From Paenibacillus sp. MBLB1832 (GTDB lineage Bacteria; Bacillota; Bacilli; Paenibacillales; NBRC-103111), in assembly GCF_032271945.1 (NCBI RefSeq), contig NZ_CP130319.1, positions 5,783,001 to 5,847,000 of the forward strand: a DNA stretch of 64,000 nucleotides. The letters run 5' to 3'. Positions within the stretch are counted from its first letter, which is position 1. Every line of letters starts with the position of its first letter. This document shows, in pieces, positions 8,951 to 18,874 of the stretch. The notes below the pieces were generated by a model that was not told where the DNA came from, did no database searches, and saw only the letters and a list, made by a program, of their open reading frames with translations. Position numbers and translations under genes: made by a program.

Positions 8951-11221
8951 GTGTTCTCAGTTCTTACCCGCAAAGGGCTTAAGAAAAAAAAACTGTACTA
9001 TAAGATTCTTGGCTATGTCACCCTGATAGTGTGTGTTACGATTATGATTGTTTCTGCGCTTCAATATTATAACGCAAGGGATAACTCGATTAGACAAATT
9101 AACGATTATAGTACGGAGAGCTTGCAACAAATTAGTTATAGCGCTCAGCTACTAACAGATACAGCCCGAGATTTACTTTCCCAACTTTTTTTAGATGCCG
9201 ATGTTTCTTCTTTACTTAATAATAACAACCCAGATGAGAAGGAAATTGTCACAGGCATTAAAAAGTTAGATACATTTAAGAACAGTTTGGATTTTATACA
9301 ATCCATTTATGTGTTTAATCGTAATAATAACATGTTCTACTCTACGCTTTCTTCTCAATCTCTCCAACCAGAGAAGGATTTTTTCGATACCGAACTCGTT
9401 TCAATGCTCAAAAATCCCGATAAAATAAATAAATCAATACCCATTTCGAGGAAAATATTACTGCCTAACGTCCCCCAAGATGAGCGAAACTATATAGACA
9501 TTTTTACTTTTATTTATATGGATAAGGGAGCGACCGGCGAGGTCGACAACGCCATTATTATCAATATATCGGAACGATGGCTTCGAGGGGTCATTCAAGT
9601 TATAAACTCCAAAAAACTCGGGGATATTGTGATTGTTAATCACGCTGGTCACGTCATAAGCAGTGACTTAACGTATAGCCAAGTGAAGGATATAGAGCGC
9701 AGCGCTGGCCTCCAGCAGATCATGCAATCAGACAAAGGCTCAGGGGATTTAACTGCAATGATTAGTGGAAGTAAATCTCTGATCAACTACGTTTCTTTGA
9801 ATCATGTTCAGTGGAAATTCATTCGAATTACCAAATATCAAGAGTTTAGTAAACAGTTCACTCAACCACTGGTAAAGACCGTTGTCTTCTCCTTAGTCAT
9901 CATGCTTTCAGGCGTAGTATTGTCTCTGTTTCTTGGGAGGATGGTCTATAAACCAGTTGATTCCGTTCTTGTCGATCTGGAAAACCAACTTTTTCAGAGC
10001 AAAGGGGATCGTCATGAGCTTAAGAATACGCTTCTTAGTAAACTGTTACTTAGTGAGGAACTCCTTGAGAATAAACTCGAATCCCAGTTACAAAAGTTCG
10101 GTATTCCCTTTTCCATTGAGACGGAGGTTGTATTAGTCCTATTTAAAATCGATCATTTCCAGGAGTTTTGCAATACATATACCTCAGGAGACCGCAAGCT
10201 GATGAAATATGCGATGTTAAATATCGCGTCCGAAATCATGGGAAGCTTATATCCTAACGAGCCTGTGGATCTGGATCACAATCAACTCGCACTTATCCTT
10301 TTTGTAGATAACGACACAGAAACCCTTTCTACTGCAGCATTTAAATCCGTTATTATAAACATACAGGAGTCGGTAGCGAACTATTTGAATCTCACATTAA
10401 CAACCGTGATAAGTCATTCAGGTAGTTTATTTTTTGAAGCCAATAAATTATACCAGCAAGCCATGGAACGATCCTTCTATCGATTTGATTCCAAGGAAAA
10501 AACAATCATTTTTTGTGATGAAATGGAAATTAAATCTACCCATGACTACCTGTTTCCTGTAGAATCCTGCAAAATCATGGTGGACAATTTAATGTTAGGG
10601 CGATATGAGGACTCGGAAAAGATATTTAAAGAAATTATCGAGTCAACAAGGGGATATTCCTTAACTACGATTCAGACCGTCTTGTCCAAGCTCATTATCC
10701 ATATTAGTGATGCCGTCGAACAAATCAATAAAAACGCGGGCATTTCCTTATCCGTGCATCTCAATTCATTTATTACTCACGTTACTACGGCTGAAACCAT
10801 TTCTGATGTGTATACGGAATACGAGCTTCTATTAGAAAAAATACAGACGTTATCGCTCGATAAAAAATTAGGAAAACATGAAGAGCTGATGACCACCGTG
10901 AACCTACTAATCCAAAAAGACTTTACCGATGTTAACCTCTGCTTGGGAAGTATCGCTGAAACATTGGGCATGTCTTCACTGTATCTCGGAAGAATTTTTA
11001 AAAAACACACGTCCAAATCAGTGTCGGACTGCATTAATGAAGTGAGACTCCAACACGCCATGAACCTATTAAAGGATACCACTCTGCCCATCTCTAAAAT
11101 TGTTGCTGCATCAGGATTTGCCAATGACAAGTATTTCTTTACTATTTTTAAAAAGTTAAATGGCATTACCCCGAATGAATACCGTTCACATGCGAGAAAA
11201 CTACGGGATGATATGGTGTAA
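8951..11221 (+). CDS. Two-TM membrane AraC-family transcriptional regulator
   Basis: This large regulator (756 aa) detects an outside signal and binds DNA directly. TM1 lies near residues 18-38, an extracellular Cache-like sensor near 40-300, and TM2 near 305-325 before a cytoplasmic linker. The C-terminal 100 residues form an AraC double helix-turn-helix (LGSIAETLGMSSLYLGRIFKKH and ISKIVAASGFANDKYFFTIFKK). The GTG start is preferred because AGGGGG lies seven bases upstream; a TTG two codons earlier is too close. It is divergent from the Lpl-type transporter and so is its probable activator. A hairpin terminator follows. Confidence 0.88.
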   Translation: MFSVLTRKGLKKKKLYYKILGYVTLIVCVTIMIVSALQYYNARDNSIRQINDYSTESLQQISYSAQLLTDTARDLLSQLFLDADVSSLLNNNNPDEKEIVTGIKKLDTFKNSLDFIQSIYVFNRNNNMFYSTLSSQSLQPEKDFFDTELVSMLKNPDKINKSIPISRKILLPNVPQDERNYIDIFTFIYMDKGATGEVDNAIIINISERWLRGVIQVINSKKLGDIVIVNHAGHVISSDLTYSQVKDIERSAGLQQIMQSDKGSGDLTAMISGSKSLINYVSLNHVQWKFIRITKYQEFSKQFTQPLVKTVVFSLVIMLSGVVLSLFLGRMVYKPVDSVLVDLENQLFQSKGDRHELKNTLLSKLLLSEELLENKLESQLQKFGIPFSIETEVVLVLFKIDHFQEFCNTYTSGDRKLMKYAMLNIASEIMGSLYPNEPVDLDHNQLALILFVDNDTETLSTAAFKSVIINIQESVANYLNLTLTTVISHSGSLFFEANKLYQQAMERSFYRFDSKEKTIIFCDEMEIKSTHDYLFPVESCKIMVDNLMLGRYEDSEKIFKEIIESTRGYSLTTIQTVLSKLIIHISDAVEQINKNAGISLSVHLNSFITHVTTAETISDVYTEYELLLEKIQTLSLDKKLGKHEELMTTVNLLIQKDFTDVNLCLGSIAETLGMSSLYLGRIFKKHTSKSVSDCINEVRLQHAMNLLKDTTLPISKIVAASGFANDKYFFTIFKKLNGITPNEYRSHARKLRDDMV

Positions 11222-11230
11222 GTTAAGACA

Positions 11231-11271
11231 ACAAAAGCCGCTTTCCTCAAAAGGGAGAGCGGCTTTCCTGA
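11231..11271. terminator. Bidirectional terminator
   Basis: The stem AAAGCCGCTTTCC / GGAGAGCGGCTTT (imperfect) lies between the convergent AraC-type regulator and the diguanylate cyclase gene. Confidence 0.7.
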
Positions 11272-11281
11272 CCCAAATTCC

Positions 11282-13174
11282 TTAGTGAGCCTCTTCGGTT
11301 GGCAGCCCACTAGCCACACAATAACCGTTCCTGCCTTGTCTTTTCACCTTATACAACGCCTCATCCGCAGCTTCGATTAACGACCCTGCAGAGCATACTT
11401 CCGGCTTAACAGCTGTATACGTAGTGACACCACAACTAATCGTAACGAACGGCGCTGTCACGGATGCCGCGTGCACAATTTGCAGCTCGTAAGTCCGACG
11501 AACTAACGTTGCCGCTAGGCGAGCAGCGGCCGCCGCATCGATCGGTGCAATCACAGCGAATTCCTCACCGCCATATCTCGCAGCAAACCCGCTCCATTCC
11601 TTGGCTTCCGATTGCAGCAGTAGGGCAACTTCCCTTAAACAGGCATCGCCTTGCAAATGGCCATACCGATCATTGTACGATTTAAAATTGTCAATATCGA
11701 TCAACAGCAGGGATAATACCCCTTTGTTGTTCCTACTATCCGTCAGCATCGTCTGCAGCATTTGGTCGAAATAGCCACGGTTGGCAATCCCCGTTAGACC
11801 ATCCAGCGATGATTGGATCCGCAATAGCTCATTGATCTCCACCAATTTATTCGTCCGCTCTTGCACCTTACGCTCAAGTGAATTGTTGAGCCCACGCAGC
11901 TCGTGCGCCATCTCCTCACTATGCGTGAATGCCTTGGAAAATTTACTCGCCAGGATGAATGATTGCGCAACCACGAAAGCAAACAGACCCAAGGTCACAT
12001 AATTGCCTGTCTGCACGATGCCGCGATAGTACAAAATATCGTTGATGATGCTCACAATGAGGATCGTTCCGCCTGTCACAGAGATTTTCGCTCCTTCCCT
12101 TCTGTGGATCATCGCCATCAGGAAGACGATAAAGCCGTAAGTGACAAAGCCAATAATCATGAATTGAAAGTAAATCAGCAGCGATGTGAACACCAAAGGG
12201 CTCATACACGCAATAATCGTACTATAAAGGAGACAAACGGCCGTAATAAACCTGCAAATGTTGCGCGACATCTCTTGGGGATAGATCGCTTTTAGGAATT
12301 GTGCGAAAGATAATACACCGACGGTCAAGCACAAGAATTCAATCTTTTTTAGCGCCACTGCCCAGTCCAGCCATGGGAGCAGCTTGTAAATAAAGACTTC
12401 TCCTATAAGTAAGCTTCGTAAAGCAATAACGAAGCAATACATGCCGAAGAAAAGCGCCTCTTTCTCCTTCGTCCTCATCACGTAAAGCCCTAAGTGATAA
12501 ACCGCCATGATGATCAGCGCACCCGATAAAAAAAGTTCAAACGCTAACCGCTTTTGTTGATCGCCGATGATGCTATTCGCGTCACCAAGCATCACGCTTC
12601 TCGTGATGCCGCCGCGTGGATGGATACCGTTCGAAACTTGCATGACAATGTCAATCGAGGTGTCTGTCGATTCAAAAGTGATTAGCCGTTGTTCAATGTG
12701 CACACCCGTTAATTCGGGTGACTCACTGACCTTGCCATTCTGAAGCAGCAACTTCCCGTCTACCCAGAGCGAATACGCCGATGAAATTGCTGGAATATCG
12801 ATAGCCCACACCTTATTAGGCGCTGCGTGATGGACATGAAGGACATACGTGCCATAACCGGCTGGATTAGGCTTGCCGCTTGGCAGCTGGTATTGACTCC
12901 AGGCCTTAGGGACCGCCACATAGTCATCTGGCTTAACAATATCAACCTCACCCGGACTAATTAAGCGCTTCCAGTAAAATCCCCACTCGCCATCCAACGC
13001 GATGACTTGCTCTGGACCTACATGTTCCATATTCAGCGTTCCTTGGACTGCTTTGGGATGTTGAAGTGCCTCACCGCTCGGCACTGCGTTGCAAGCCACA
13101 GAGGTAAGTAGCATCGCAATAACAAGAACCCAGTAATAAGGCTTCGCTTGCCGTCTACATCTCATAGATGTCAT
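11282..13174 (-). CDS. Membrane diguanylate cyclase with 7TMR-DISM sensor
   Basis: This 630-aa protein makes c-di-GMP in response to an external cue. It begins with a signal sequence containing a lipobox-like LLTSVAC, followed by an extracellular beta-rich 7TMR-DISM domain (about 40-200). Next come seven membrane helices (about 205-400), a coiled coil (about 400-445) and a GGDEF domain. The active-site loop is RYGGEEF, so the cyclase should be active; the RxxD inhibitory site normally upstream of it is not present. The second ATG was chosen, with GAGG eight bases upstream. It is a single-gene unit. Confidence 0.88.
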   Translation of the reverse strand: MTSMRCRRQAKPYYWVLVIAMLLTSVACNAVPSGEALQHPKAVQGTLNMEHVGPEQVIALDGEWGFYWKRLISPGEVDIVKPDDYVAVPKAWSQYQLPSGKPNPAGYGTYVLHVHHAAPNKVWAIDIPAISSAYSLWVDGKLLLQNGKVSESPELTGVHIEQRLITFESTDTSIDIVMQVSNGIHPRGGITRSVMLGDANSIIGDQQKRLAFELFLSGALIIMAVYHLGLYVMRTKEKEALFFGMYCFVIALRSLLIGEVFIYKLLPWLDWAVALKKIEFLCLTVGVLSFAQFLKAIYPQEMSRNICRFITAVCLLYSTIIACMSPLVFTSLLIYFQFMIIGFVTYGFIVFLMAMIHRREGAKISVTGGTILIVSIINDILYYRGIVQTGNYVTLGLFAFVVAQSFILASKFSKAFTHSEEMAHELRGLNNSLERKVQERTNKLVEINELLRIQSSLDGLTGIANRGYFDQMLQTMLTDSRNNKGVLSLLLIDIDNFKSYNDRYGHLQGDACLREVALLLQSEAKEWSGFAARYGGEEFAVIAPIDAAAAARLAATLVRRTYELQIVHAASVTAPFVTISCGVTTYTAVKPEVCSAGSLIEAADEALYKVKRQGRNGYCVASGLPTEEAH

Positions 13175-13257
13175 CTTCATAACCTCATCAAATCTGTCAT
13201 GACGTACATATCGTTATTATTCGACATTAACAGGCAATCATCCTCCATTTAAAGCAA

Positions 13258-13284
13258 TAAAAGCCCCCGACTGGAGGCTTTGCA
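13258..13284 (-). terminator. Terminator of the ketoacyl synthase / c-di-GMP operon
   Basis: A short inverted repeat AAAGCC-CC / GG-GGCTTT with a TTTTATT tail on the minus strand lies about 30 bases after the GGDEF-EAL gene. Confidence 0.6.
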
Positions 13285-13314
13285 TCTGCTACTCTTTAAT
13301 TGAAGATAGCGATT

Positions 13315-15324
13315 TTACAGGGTAACCATTCTCTCTCGATGCCTCTTCACGACATCCCAGGCCGCAAGCGGACGGCTTAAATAGTAGCCCTGAACGGCGT
13401 TGCACTTATACTGCTCTAGCAATGTCAATTGCTCTTGCGTTTCGACACCTTCTGCGATGACCTTTAATTTCAAAATGCGAGCCATCGCGATAATCGCCTG
13501 TACAATGGCGGCATCATCTTCCGAGTTGGTGATATCATTGATGAAAGAGCGATCAATCTTAAGGGTATCAATCGGCAGCTGCTTGAGATAAGCAAGCGAG
13601 GAGTAGCCTGTCCCGAAATCATCGATGGAAATGCCGACACCTAGCTTCTTCAGGGCAATTAACCGCTGTATACAGAGCTCAATGTTGTTCATGGCGCTGC
13701 TCTCGGTAATTTCGATCTCTAAATACTGCGGATCAAGTCCCGTTTCCATCAGCACCTGCTCAACCATTTCGATAAAGTTTTCCTGCCTTAACTGCAACAT
13801 CGATAAATTAACCGCGACTGACATTTCGAGCTTCTCATCGACCTGCCATGCTTTACATTGCGCGCAAGCTGTGGACAGCACCCATTTGCCAATCGGAATA
13901 ATGAGACCTGTTTCTTCCGCCAAAGGAATGAATTCGGATGGTGGCACGAAGCCTAAAGCAGGATGCTGCCAGCGAATCAATGCCTCTGTTCCCGTAATTC
14001 GACCTGTGAGCACATCCACCTTCGGTTGATACTGCAGCACAAATTGCTCGTTCTCCAACGCTTTGCGCAGCGCATTCTCCATATTGAGCTTCTGGCGGAT
14101 CTCCACTTCCATCGTTTCGTCAAAAAATTGATACGTGTTTTTCCCTTTTTCTTTGGCGCGATACATGGCGGTGTCGGCATTTTTGATTAAAATGTCGGGG
14201 TCCGGACCCGAGTTCGGATACAAGGAAATACCAATGCTCGGCGTGATATAGAGTTGATAGTCTTGCAGCGTGAACGGCTTGTTAAAAATAGTAAACAAAT
14301 CTTGCAGCGCCATCTCGATTTCCTCATGCGAGAGATCTGGCAATAAAATCGTAAATTCATCGCCTCCTTGGCGAGAAGCCGTAGCTTGTTTATTGAGATT
14401 GCCTTTGATTCTTTGAGCAACATGCTGTAGCAACATATCGCCAACGTTATGTCCCAGCGTGTCATTGATTAATTTGAAACGGTCCAAATCCATGTACAGA
14501 ACGGCAACATTTGTTCCATTCCGCTTTGCATCTTCGAGTGCGTCGACCAGCTTGCTTTTGAATAATCGCTGATTCGGCAAGCCCGTTAAGGCATCATGAT
14601 AGGCCATATATTTTACAATTTTCGTATGCATGCGTGTAAAAGCAGTGAACGTCATTAACGCAAAGATCAGACCCGCAAAGGCACTGGGGAATAATCGGCT
14701 GCTCTGAAACAAATTCATCGTGCCAATGATATATCCGACGGCGATCGATACGCTAAAAACGAGCAGAAAATTCCGCTTGTTGGGATCTGTAATTTTAAGA
14801 CTAATCGTGTAAGTAATCACCAAACTAATAAAAGAGAGCATGATATTACTATAAAAAATCCAATTCCACGGTCCACTCTCCGGAAACAGGAAGGGGGGGT
14901 ATGAGCCGATTTGGACCAGGTATAGCGAAGCAATCCCCTGCTTTGTCCAGCCCACGAAGTAGACGATCAATCCCCATGAGAACACAAGGCATACCGCCAC
15001 CTTATTCAACAACAATCGCAGCCAACGAGGCTTCAAGTGTTCCTCGACTTCATCCGCCATACTAAATGCAATATAGTACAATGCAGGCGTCACCATGATA
15101 GGACCAAATCGAAACAACCGGAATAACGCATCAATCGTAGTCGTAGACAAATACTGCTCCGCATACAAGAAGGACGTATCCAACTCCCAGATCGAAGCTA
15201 AAAATAAAAACAGAAAGATCGCTCTCGCAATCTTCGTTTTCTCAAACATGAATAAGATGATTAAGCCGACGAATAGCGGCATTAATGAAATAATAAACAG
15301 CAATAGTAGAAAAATATCAATCAC
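13315..15324 (-). CDS. Membrane GGDEF-EAL c-di-GMP turnover protein
   Basis: This 669-aa protein has about eight membrane helices in residues 1-240, a GGDEF domain (motif SRQGGDEF, near residue 325) and an EAL domain (TEALIRWQHP near 445, EITES near 540, IDDFGTGYSSL near 565, AEGVET near 625). The metal- and substrate-binding residues of the EAL domain look intact, so it is probably a phosphodiesterase; the GGDEF also looks intact. The GTG start lies three bases after the stop of the ketoacyl synthase gene, which argues for translational coupling and a shared operon with that unusual partner. Confidence 0.88.
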   Translation of the reverse strand: MIDIFLLLLFIISLMPLFVGLIILFMFEKTKIARAIFLFLFLASIWELDTSFLYAEQYLSTTTIDALFRLFRFGPIMVTPALYYIAFSMADEVEEHLKPRWLRLLLNKVAVCLVFSWGLIVYFVGWTKQGIASLYLVQIGSYPPFLFPESGPWNWIFYSNIMLSFISLVITYTISLKITDPNKRNFLLVFSVSIAVGYIIGTMNLFQSSRLFPSAFAGLIFALMTFTAFTRMHTKIVKYMAYHDALTGLPNQRLFKSKLVDALEDAKRNGTNVAVLYMDLDRFKLINDTLGHNVGDMLLQHVAQRIKGNLNKQATASRQGGDEFTILLPDLSHEEIEMALQDLFTIFNKPFTLQDYQLYITPSIGISLYPNSGPDPDILIKNADTAMYRAKEKGKNTYQFFDETMEVEIRQKLNMENALRKALENEQFVLQYQPKVDVLTGRITGTEALIRWQHPALGFVPPSEFIPLAEETGLIIPIGKWVLSTACAQCKAWQVDEKLEMSVAVNLSMLQLRQENFIEMVEQVLMETGLDPQYLEIEITESSAMNNIELCIQRLIALKKLGVGISIDDFGTGYSSLAYLKQLPIDTLKIDRSFINDITNSEDDAAIVQAIIAMARILKLKVIAEGVETQEQLTLLEQYKCNAVQGYYLSRPLAAWDVVKRHRERMVTL

Positions 15325-15327
15325 CTC

Positions 15328-16500
15328 TTAGCTGGTCTTCGTGATGAATAGACAGGTGTTGTTGCCGCCATAACCATGCGTTGTAACAGCTATGCTGTTA
15401 ATCTTCTTGTACTGCGTTTCCATTACGATTAACAGATCCTCAAAGCCATCACCATTCGTTTTAATCGTTGGGGGTATAAAGCCGTATTCAATGCTGAGCA
15501 GGGAAGATATAACCTGAATGACGCCCATCGATCCGAGCGTGTGCCCCGTCATCCCTTTAATGGAGGTAATGGGCACGGATGAGCCAAATAACGTTTTATG
15601 CACGATGGAGTCGACCTCGTCATTCACCTTCAAGCCGAGTGCTTGGCTGTTCACATAGGTTGGCGTATGGTCGCCAACTGCCGTGCTGAGCGCTTGCAGC
15701 ATATTTTGTCCCGTCTCATCGCTTGCCAAAATAGATGTGCCATCATTCGCAGAAGCGACGCCCTTAATGACACCAAATAGCTTGGCTCCCCGCTGTCTAG
15801 CCGACTTTTCCCGTTCCAGTATCAGAACGCCAGCCCCTTCTGCCATGACAAAACCTTGATGCCCTTTCGAGAATGGCACGCCCGTTTGATGGATGTCCAC
15901 ATCCGTCGTAATGCCTTGCATTTTCAAAAATCCCATGAGACTCCATTCGGTAACCGCCGCATCAGAACCACCAACCACACACACATCCGCTGTCCCGCTA
16001 TCCAATAGCATCTTGCCCATCATGATCGCATCAGAGCTCGAAGTACAACCCGTTGTAAGGGTATAAACTTGTCCTACGATTTCCAAATGATGCGCCACCG
16101 CTGACGATAAACTATGCGCGTTTGCCAATGCTATGCTATGGATAGGAAATTTCTCATAGACCGTATTCTTATGCACCGCAATGTCGGAAATGCCCCCTGC
16201 CGAAGTTCCTAATATAACCGCAATCCGAAGGGAACCTCTGTCCTCAAATGCAGCCATCTCCATCGCTTCATCCGCCGCTGCCATCGCCAAACGAGAGACG
16301 CGGGGATACCGCTTCAAATTTTTGCCGCGGAGCATTTTAAATTCGTGGTCGATGACACCGCAAACAACGTCCCGGCCTTTCAGTCGATCTTTTACGACAC
16401 GATGGGTACAAATGCCGTGCTCTAGCACCGTTTTAAACTGCATCTTATTATCAATATGAGGGGCCTTAATCCCATAACCGGTTATCACGACATTGTCCAT
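15328..16500 (-). CDS. Atypical beta-ketoacyl-ACP synthase (FabF-like, lacks first catalytic His)
   Basis: This 390-aa thiolase-fold protein is of the KAS I/II family. The nucleophile Cys is present near residue 152 (TTGCTSSSDA). Lys 315 and the second His (H320) are present in IKGMTGHTLGSMG, and the glycine-rich C-terminus GYGGNN is intact. The usual NAHGT motif carrying the first catalytic His is replaced by NSQAL near residue 284, so ordinary malonyl decarboxylation and condensation is doubtful. No ACP, ketoreductase or malonyltransferase lies nearby. It is a stand-alone gene coupled to a GGDEF-EAL gene. Possible roles are acyl transfer, chain-length-factor-like partnering or acyl sensing. 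Confidence 0.85.
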   Translation of the reverse strand: MDNVVITGYGIKAPHIDNKMQFKTVLEHGICTHRVVKDRLKGRDVVCGVIDHEFKMLRGKNLKRYPRVSRLAMAAADEAMEMAAFEDRGSLRIAVILGTSAGGISDIAVHKNTVYEKFPIHSIALANAHSLSSAVAHHLEIVGQVYTLTTGCTSSSDAIMMGKMLLDSGTADVCVVGGSDAAVTEWSLMGFLKMQGITTDVDIHQTGVPFSKGHQGFVMAEGAGVLILEREKSARQRGAKLFGVIKGVASANDGTSILASDETGQNMLQALSTAVGDHTPTYVNSQALGLKVNDEVDSIVHKTLFGSSVPITSIKGMTGHTLGSMGVIQVISSLLSIEYGFIPPTIKTNGDGFEDLLIVMETQYKKINSIAVTTHGYGGNNTCLFITKTS

Positions 16501-16768
16501 TATTTGCTCCTACTAGAAATATGTAAATGATTTTAAAAAATAGTTTTCTTAGTTAAAATAAATTCGATTTCTTTCTCCAAAATCCTACTACTCCTATTAA
16601 AATAAAGTAGATATTGTCATTTTTGAGTCTTAAGACATCCTACTAAAGGACCATTAGATGCATAGTTTGTCATTTTTTAATAAATTTGAATATTTTTCTA
16701 CCTTATTATACCCACACTTTACATATTTGTGATAGTAATCTTGACATAAAAAAGCCATAAAATAAAAA
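16501..16768. other. AT-rich intergenic stretch
   Basis: About 270 bases of low-GC sequence lie upstream of the ketoacyl synthase start. It should contain the promoter of that operon. I see no open frame with a ribosome binding site and no convincing RNA structure. Confidence 0.5.
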
Positions 16769-16769
16769 A

Positions 16770-16796
16770 AACCATCCTTTGCGGGATGGCTTTTCA
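16770..16796 (-). terminator. Terminator after uncharacterised 154-aa gene
   Basis: The hairpin GCCATCC-CGCAAA-GGATGG is followed by TTTTTTT on the minus strand. The 19-base core CCATCCTTTGCGGGATGGC recurs exactly in the terminator at 20944. Confidence 0.8.
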
Positions 16797-16818
16797 TTAC
16801 GCTGTTCATATCACCCTA

Positions 16819-17283
16819 TTATTCGTACTGCCCTTTAATTACGAAAAACGAGCCCCGAATGGTCCCAGCCAACTTAGACTTCTGTCTAGCGAACTTAAAC
16901 TTCTCTTCTAACTCCTTGGGAATTTCCATCCCCTCCGAAAGTTTAAATCCAACGGCCCGCTTCTTAGCGTCATCAACCGTATACATGACATTGACAGAAA
17001 GCCCGTCCTCATAGAAGACATAGGTAAATTGAATATTTTCCACTTGAAAACGTGACGTTTCTAAAGGCTTAGCCGCGAACTCAATATTGCGTTCTTTCAA
17101 AATGAGGTTCACATAATCCAAGTTCTCCTGACTTTCGCTAGCCGGTACAACCGTAAATTCATGCTTGTATTTCGTCATGAAATAACGAGCTTCATTCGCA
17201 CGTAAACCAGCAAGCGCTTCTGCAACAGGTGAAGACTCTAAACCAACTGTAGACACATTTTTAAAATCAACGACATAGGACAT
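16819..17283 (-). CDS. Uncharacterised 154-aa protein
   Basis: This is a soluble alpha/beta protein with no signal peptide, no cysteine-rich motif and no recognised family. The C-terminal part is rich in Lys and Arg (KELEEKFKFARQKSK). It has its own terminator and lies 130 bases from the next gene, so it is probably monocistronic. The start ATG has a good GGAGG about seven bases upstream. No function can be assigned. Confidence 0.65.
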   Translation of the reverse strand: MSYVVDFKNVSTVGLESSPVAEALAGLRANEARYFMTKYKHEFTVVPASESQENLDYVNLILKERNIEFAAKPLETSRFQVENIQFTYVFYEDGLSVNVMYTVDDAKKRAVGFKLSEGMEIPKELEEKFKFARQKSKLAGTIRGSFFVIKGQYE

Positions 17284-17374
17284 TCCTATTCCTCCTTGTT
17301 CGATCTCTACTCCCTACTATACCCCGTGCTTTGTGTAACAGCAAATTTGTTTTAAGACCAACCTTACCAGGCGC

Positions 17375-17406
17375 AAAAAAGAGAACCCATGTTGGGATCC
17401 CTTATT
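17375..17406 (-). terminator. Probable terminator of glycosyltransferase gene
   Basis: The minus-strand reading GGGATCCC-aacat-GGGTTCTC is followed by TTTTTT. The stem is short and imperfect, but the U-tract is clear. Confidence 0.5.
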
Positions 17407-17415
17407 TTTCATCCA

Positions 17416-18714
17416 TCAATTTTTATACACGGGAGCAGTCGGGATTTGCTTTTCAATAAAATTCAATGCCGCCGTCAGCCCTGTTTCCATCTTGATTCGC
17501 TTCGAGATTTCAGTCGCTCTCTGGCGCACATCCGGAGCTTGCAGCTTACGAATGGATTGAAGGAGCTTTTCCTTCGTTAGACTTGGAAATGGAATGTGAT
17601 CCCCGATACCTAACTCGGTAACACGCTCTCCCCAGAAAGGTTGATCTGCATAAGTGGAACAGATGATTGCTGGCGTACCGCTTTCCGCGGCAGTATGCGT
17701 CGTCCCCGCTCCTCCGTGGTGTACCACTAAACTGCACTGCGGAAACAACAGTTCATGGTTCGCGGATGAAATCATACGAATGGAGTCAGGAAGCGGAACA
17801 CCTCCCATTTCCATCTCCGACCAGCCAGATGCAAGGATAGCTCGGGTTTGCAGCGTATGTGAAATCTCCATCACCATCTGAATAATCTTCTGCGGCTCCA
17901 ACACAGGCAAACTACCAAATCCGAAATAGATGGGAGCAGGGCCAGCATCCAGCCAATCCTTCAAATCTTCGGGTAATGCCGCCTTTTCTTGCTCCGGCAC
18001 ATAGCGAGCGGGGATTTTCCATTGACCCGTAACAACAACGGTATCCGCCCAGTCGCTTGGCCTTGGGACAAGCGTGGGACTGATGGCTTGCATTACAGGA
18101 ACTTTTTGATGCTCCAATTTATTATAAAGTGTGCCACGTAAAGGACGGAGTCCCCCCAACCTGACTCTCCATTCATTCATATCATCACGAAGACCCTTCT
18201 CATATACACTGTTTACAAGCCGATAGGTTGCTTTATTCAGGAAACCGAAAGGCAGCTTTTTGCTTCGTGCGAGAAAATGAGGGAATGCGCTTGTTGCAGG
18301 CGAAATTGGAAAAAGATTTGCGATAATCAGCGGCTTGTTTAGCTTTTCCGACAGCATACACGCATAAAAGACCTGCAGCGGGTGGGCGATGATAATATCG
18401 CAATCCAAGCAAGCGGCCTCGGTATCTCGTTCCAATGCGAAGCGGCTCTCGTGTGTGATTTTGGCCATTTGCTTCAAAAATTGTTTGGAATCACCCGATG
18501 CCATCCATCGGCGTCCTTCCTCGGATTGGAGCACTTGCTGTGAGTTTAACCCAAGCGAAGCGTAGGGCCTCTTGTACGTTTCCCTAACATACTGTTCAAA
18601 ATTTTCTGGCCCCGCCAACGTAACCACATGACCACGTTCTTCTAGTCCATACGCCAGTGCAAGGAACGGTCTAACATCTCCGAAGGTTCCCATTGTTAAC
18701 AATGTCATTTTCAC
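17416..18714 (-). CDS. UDP-glycosyltransferase of the macrolide/sterol (GT1) type
   Basis: This 432-aa GT-B enzyme has the N-terminal GTFGDVRPFLALAYGLEERGH motif near residue 10. The donor-binding signature VVHHGGAGTTHTAAESGTPAII near residue 340, with DQPFWGERV following, binds the nucleotide sugar. The family transfers sugars to lipophilic acceptors such as macrolides, sterols or flavonoids. The start is GTG with GGGGG nine bases upstream. It is divergent from the STAND-type regulator, which may control it. Roles in antibiotic inactivation or glycolipid synthesis are both possible. Confidence 0.88.
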   Translation of the reverse strand: MKMTLLTMGTFGDVRPFLALAYGLEERGHVVTLAGPENFEQYVRETYKRPYASLGLNSQQVLQSEEGRRWMASGDSKQFLKQMAKITHESRFALERDTEAACLDCDIIIAHPLQVFYACMLSEKLNKPLIIANLFPISPATSAFPHFLARSKKLPFGFLNKATYRLVNSVYEKGLRDDMNEWRVRLGGLRPLRGTLYNKLEHQKVPVMQAISPTLVPRPSDWADTVVVTGQWKIPARYVPEQEKAALPEDLKDWLDAGPAPIYFGFGSLPVLEPQKIIQMVMEISHTLQTRAILASGWSEMEMGGVPLPDSIRMISSANHELLFPQCSLVVHHGGAGTTHTAAESGTPAIICSTYADQPFWGERVTELGIGDHIPFPSLTKEKLLQSIRKLQAPDVRQRATEISKRIKMETGLTAALNFIEKQIPTAPVYKN

Positions 18715-18874
18715 GAAGTAATTCCCCCACATTCATTACCGATTCTACTTCAATAATATCAATTATGTGAGCCTAAAGGGTCTCATTATCGTCTCATGTT
18801 TCAACATGCGCAGGCCCCTCGATTAAAGGAGATATCTAATGAACACCGAAATATAGGTTGGGGGAGGTCGAATC

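Noticed and set aside
13175-13257. Possible c-di-GMP riboswitch before the diguanylate cyclase gene
   Set aside because: The interval is too short and lacks the conserved GEMM-type sequence elements.
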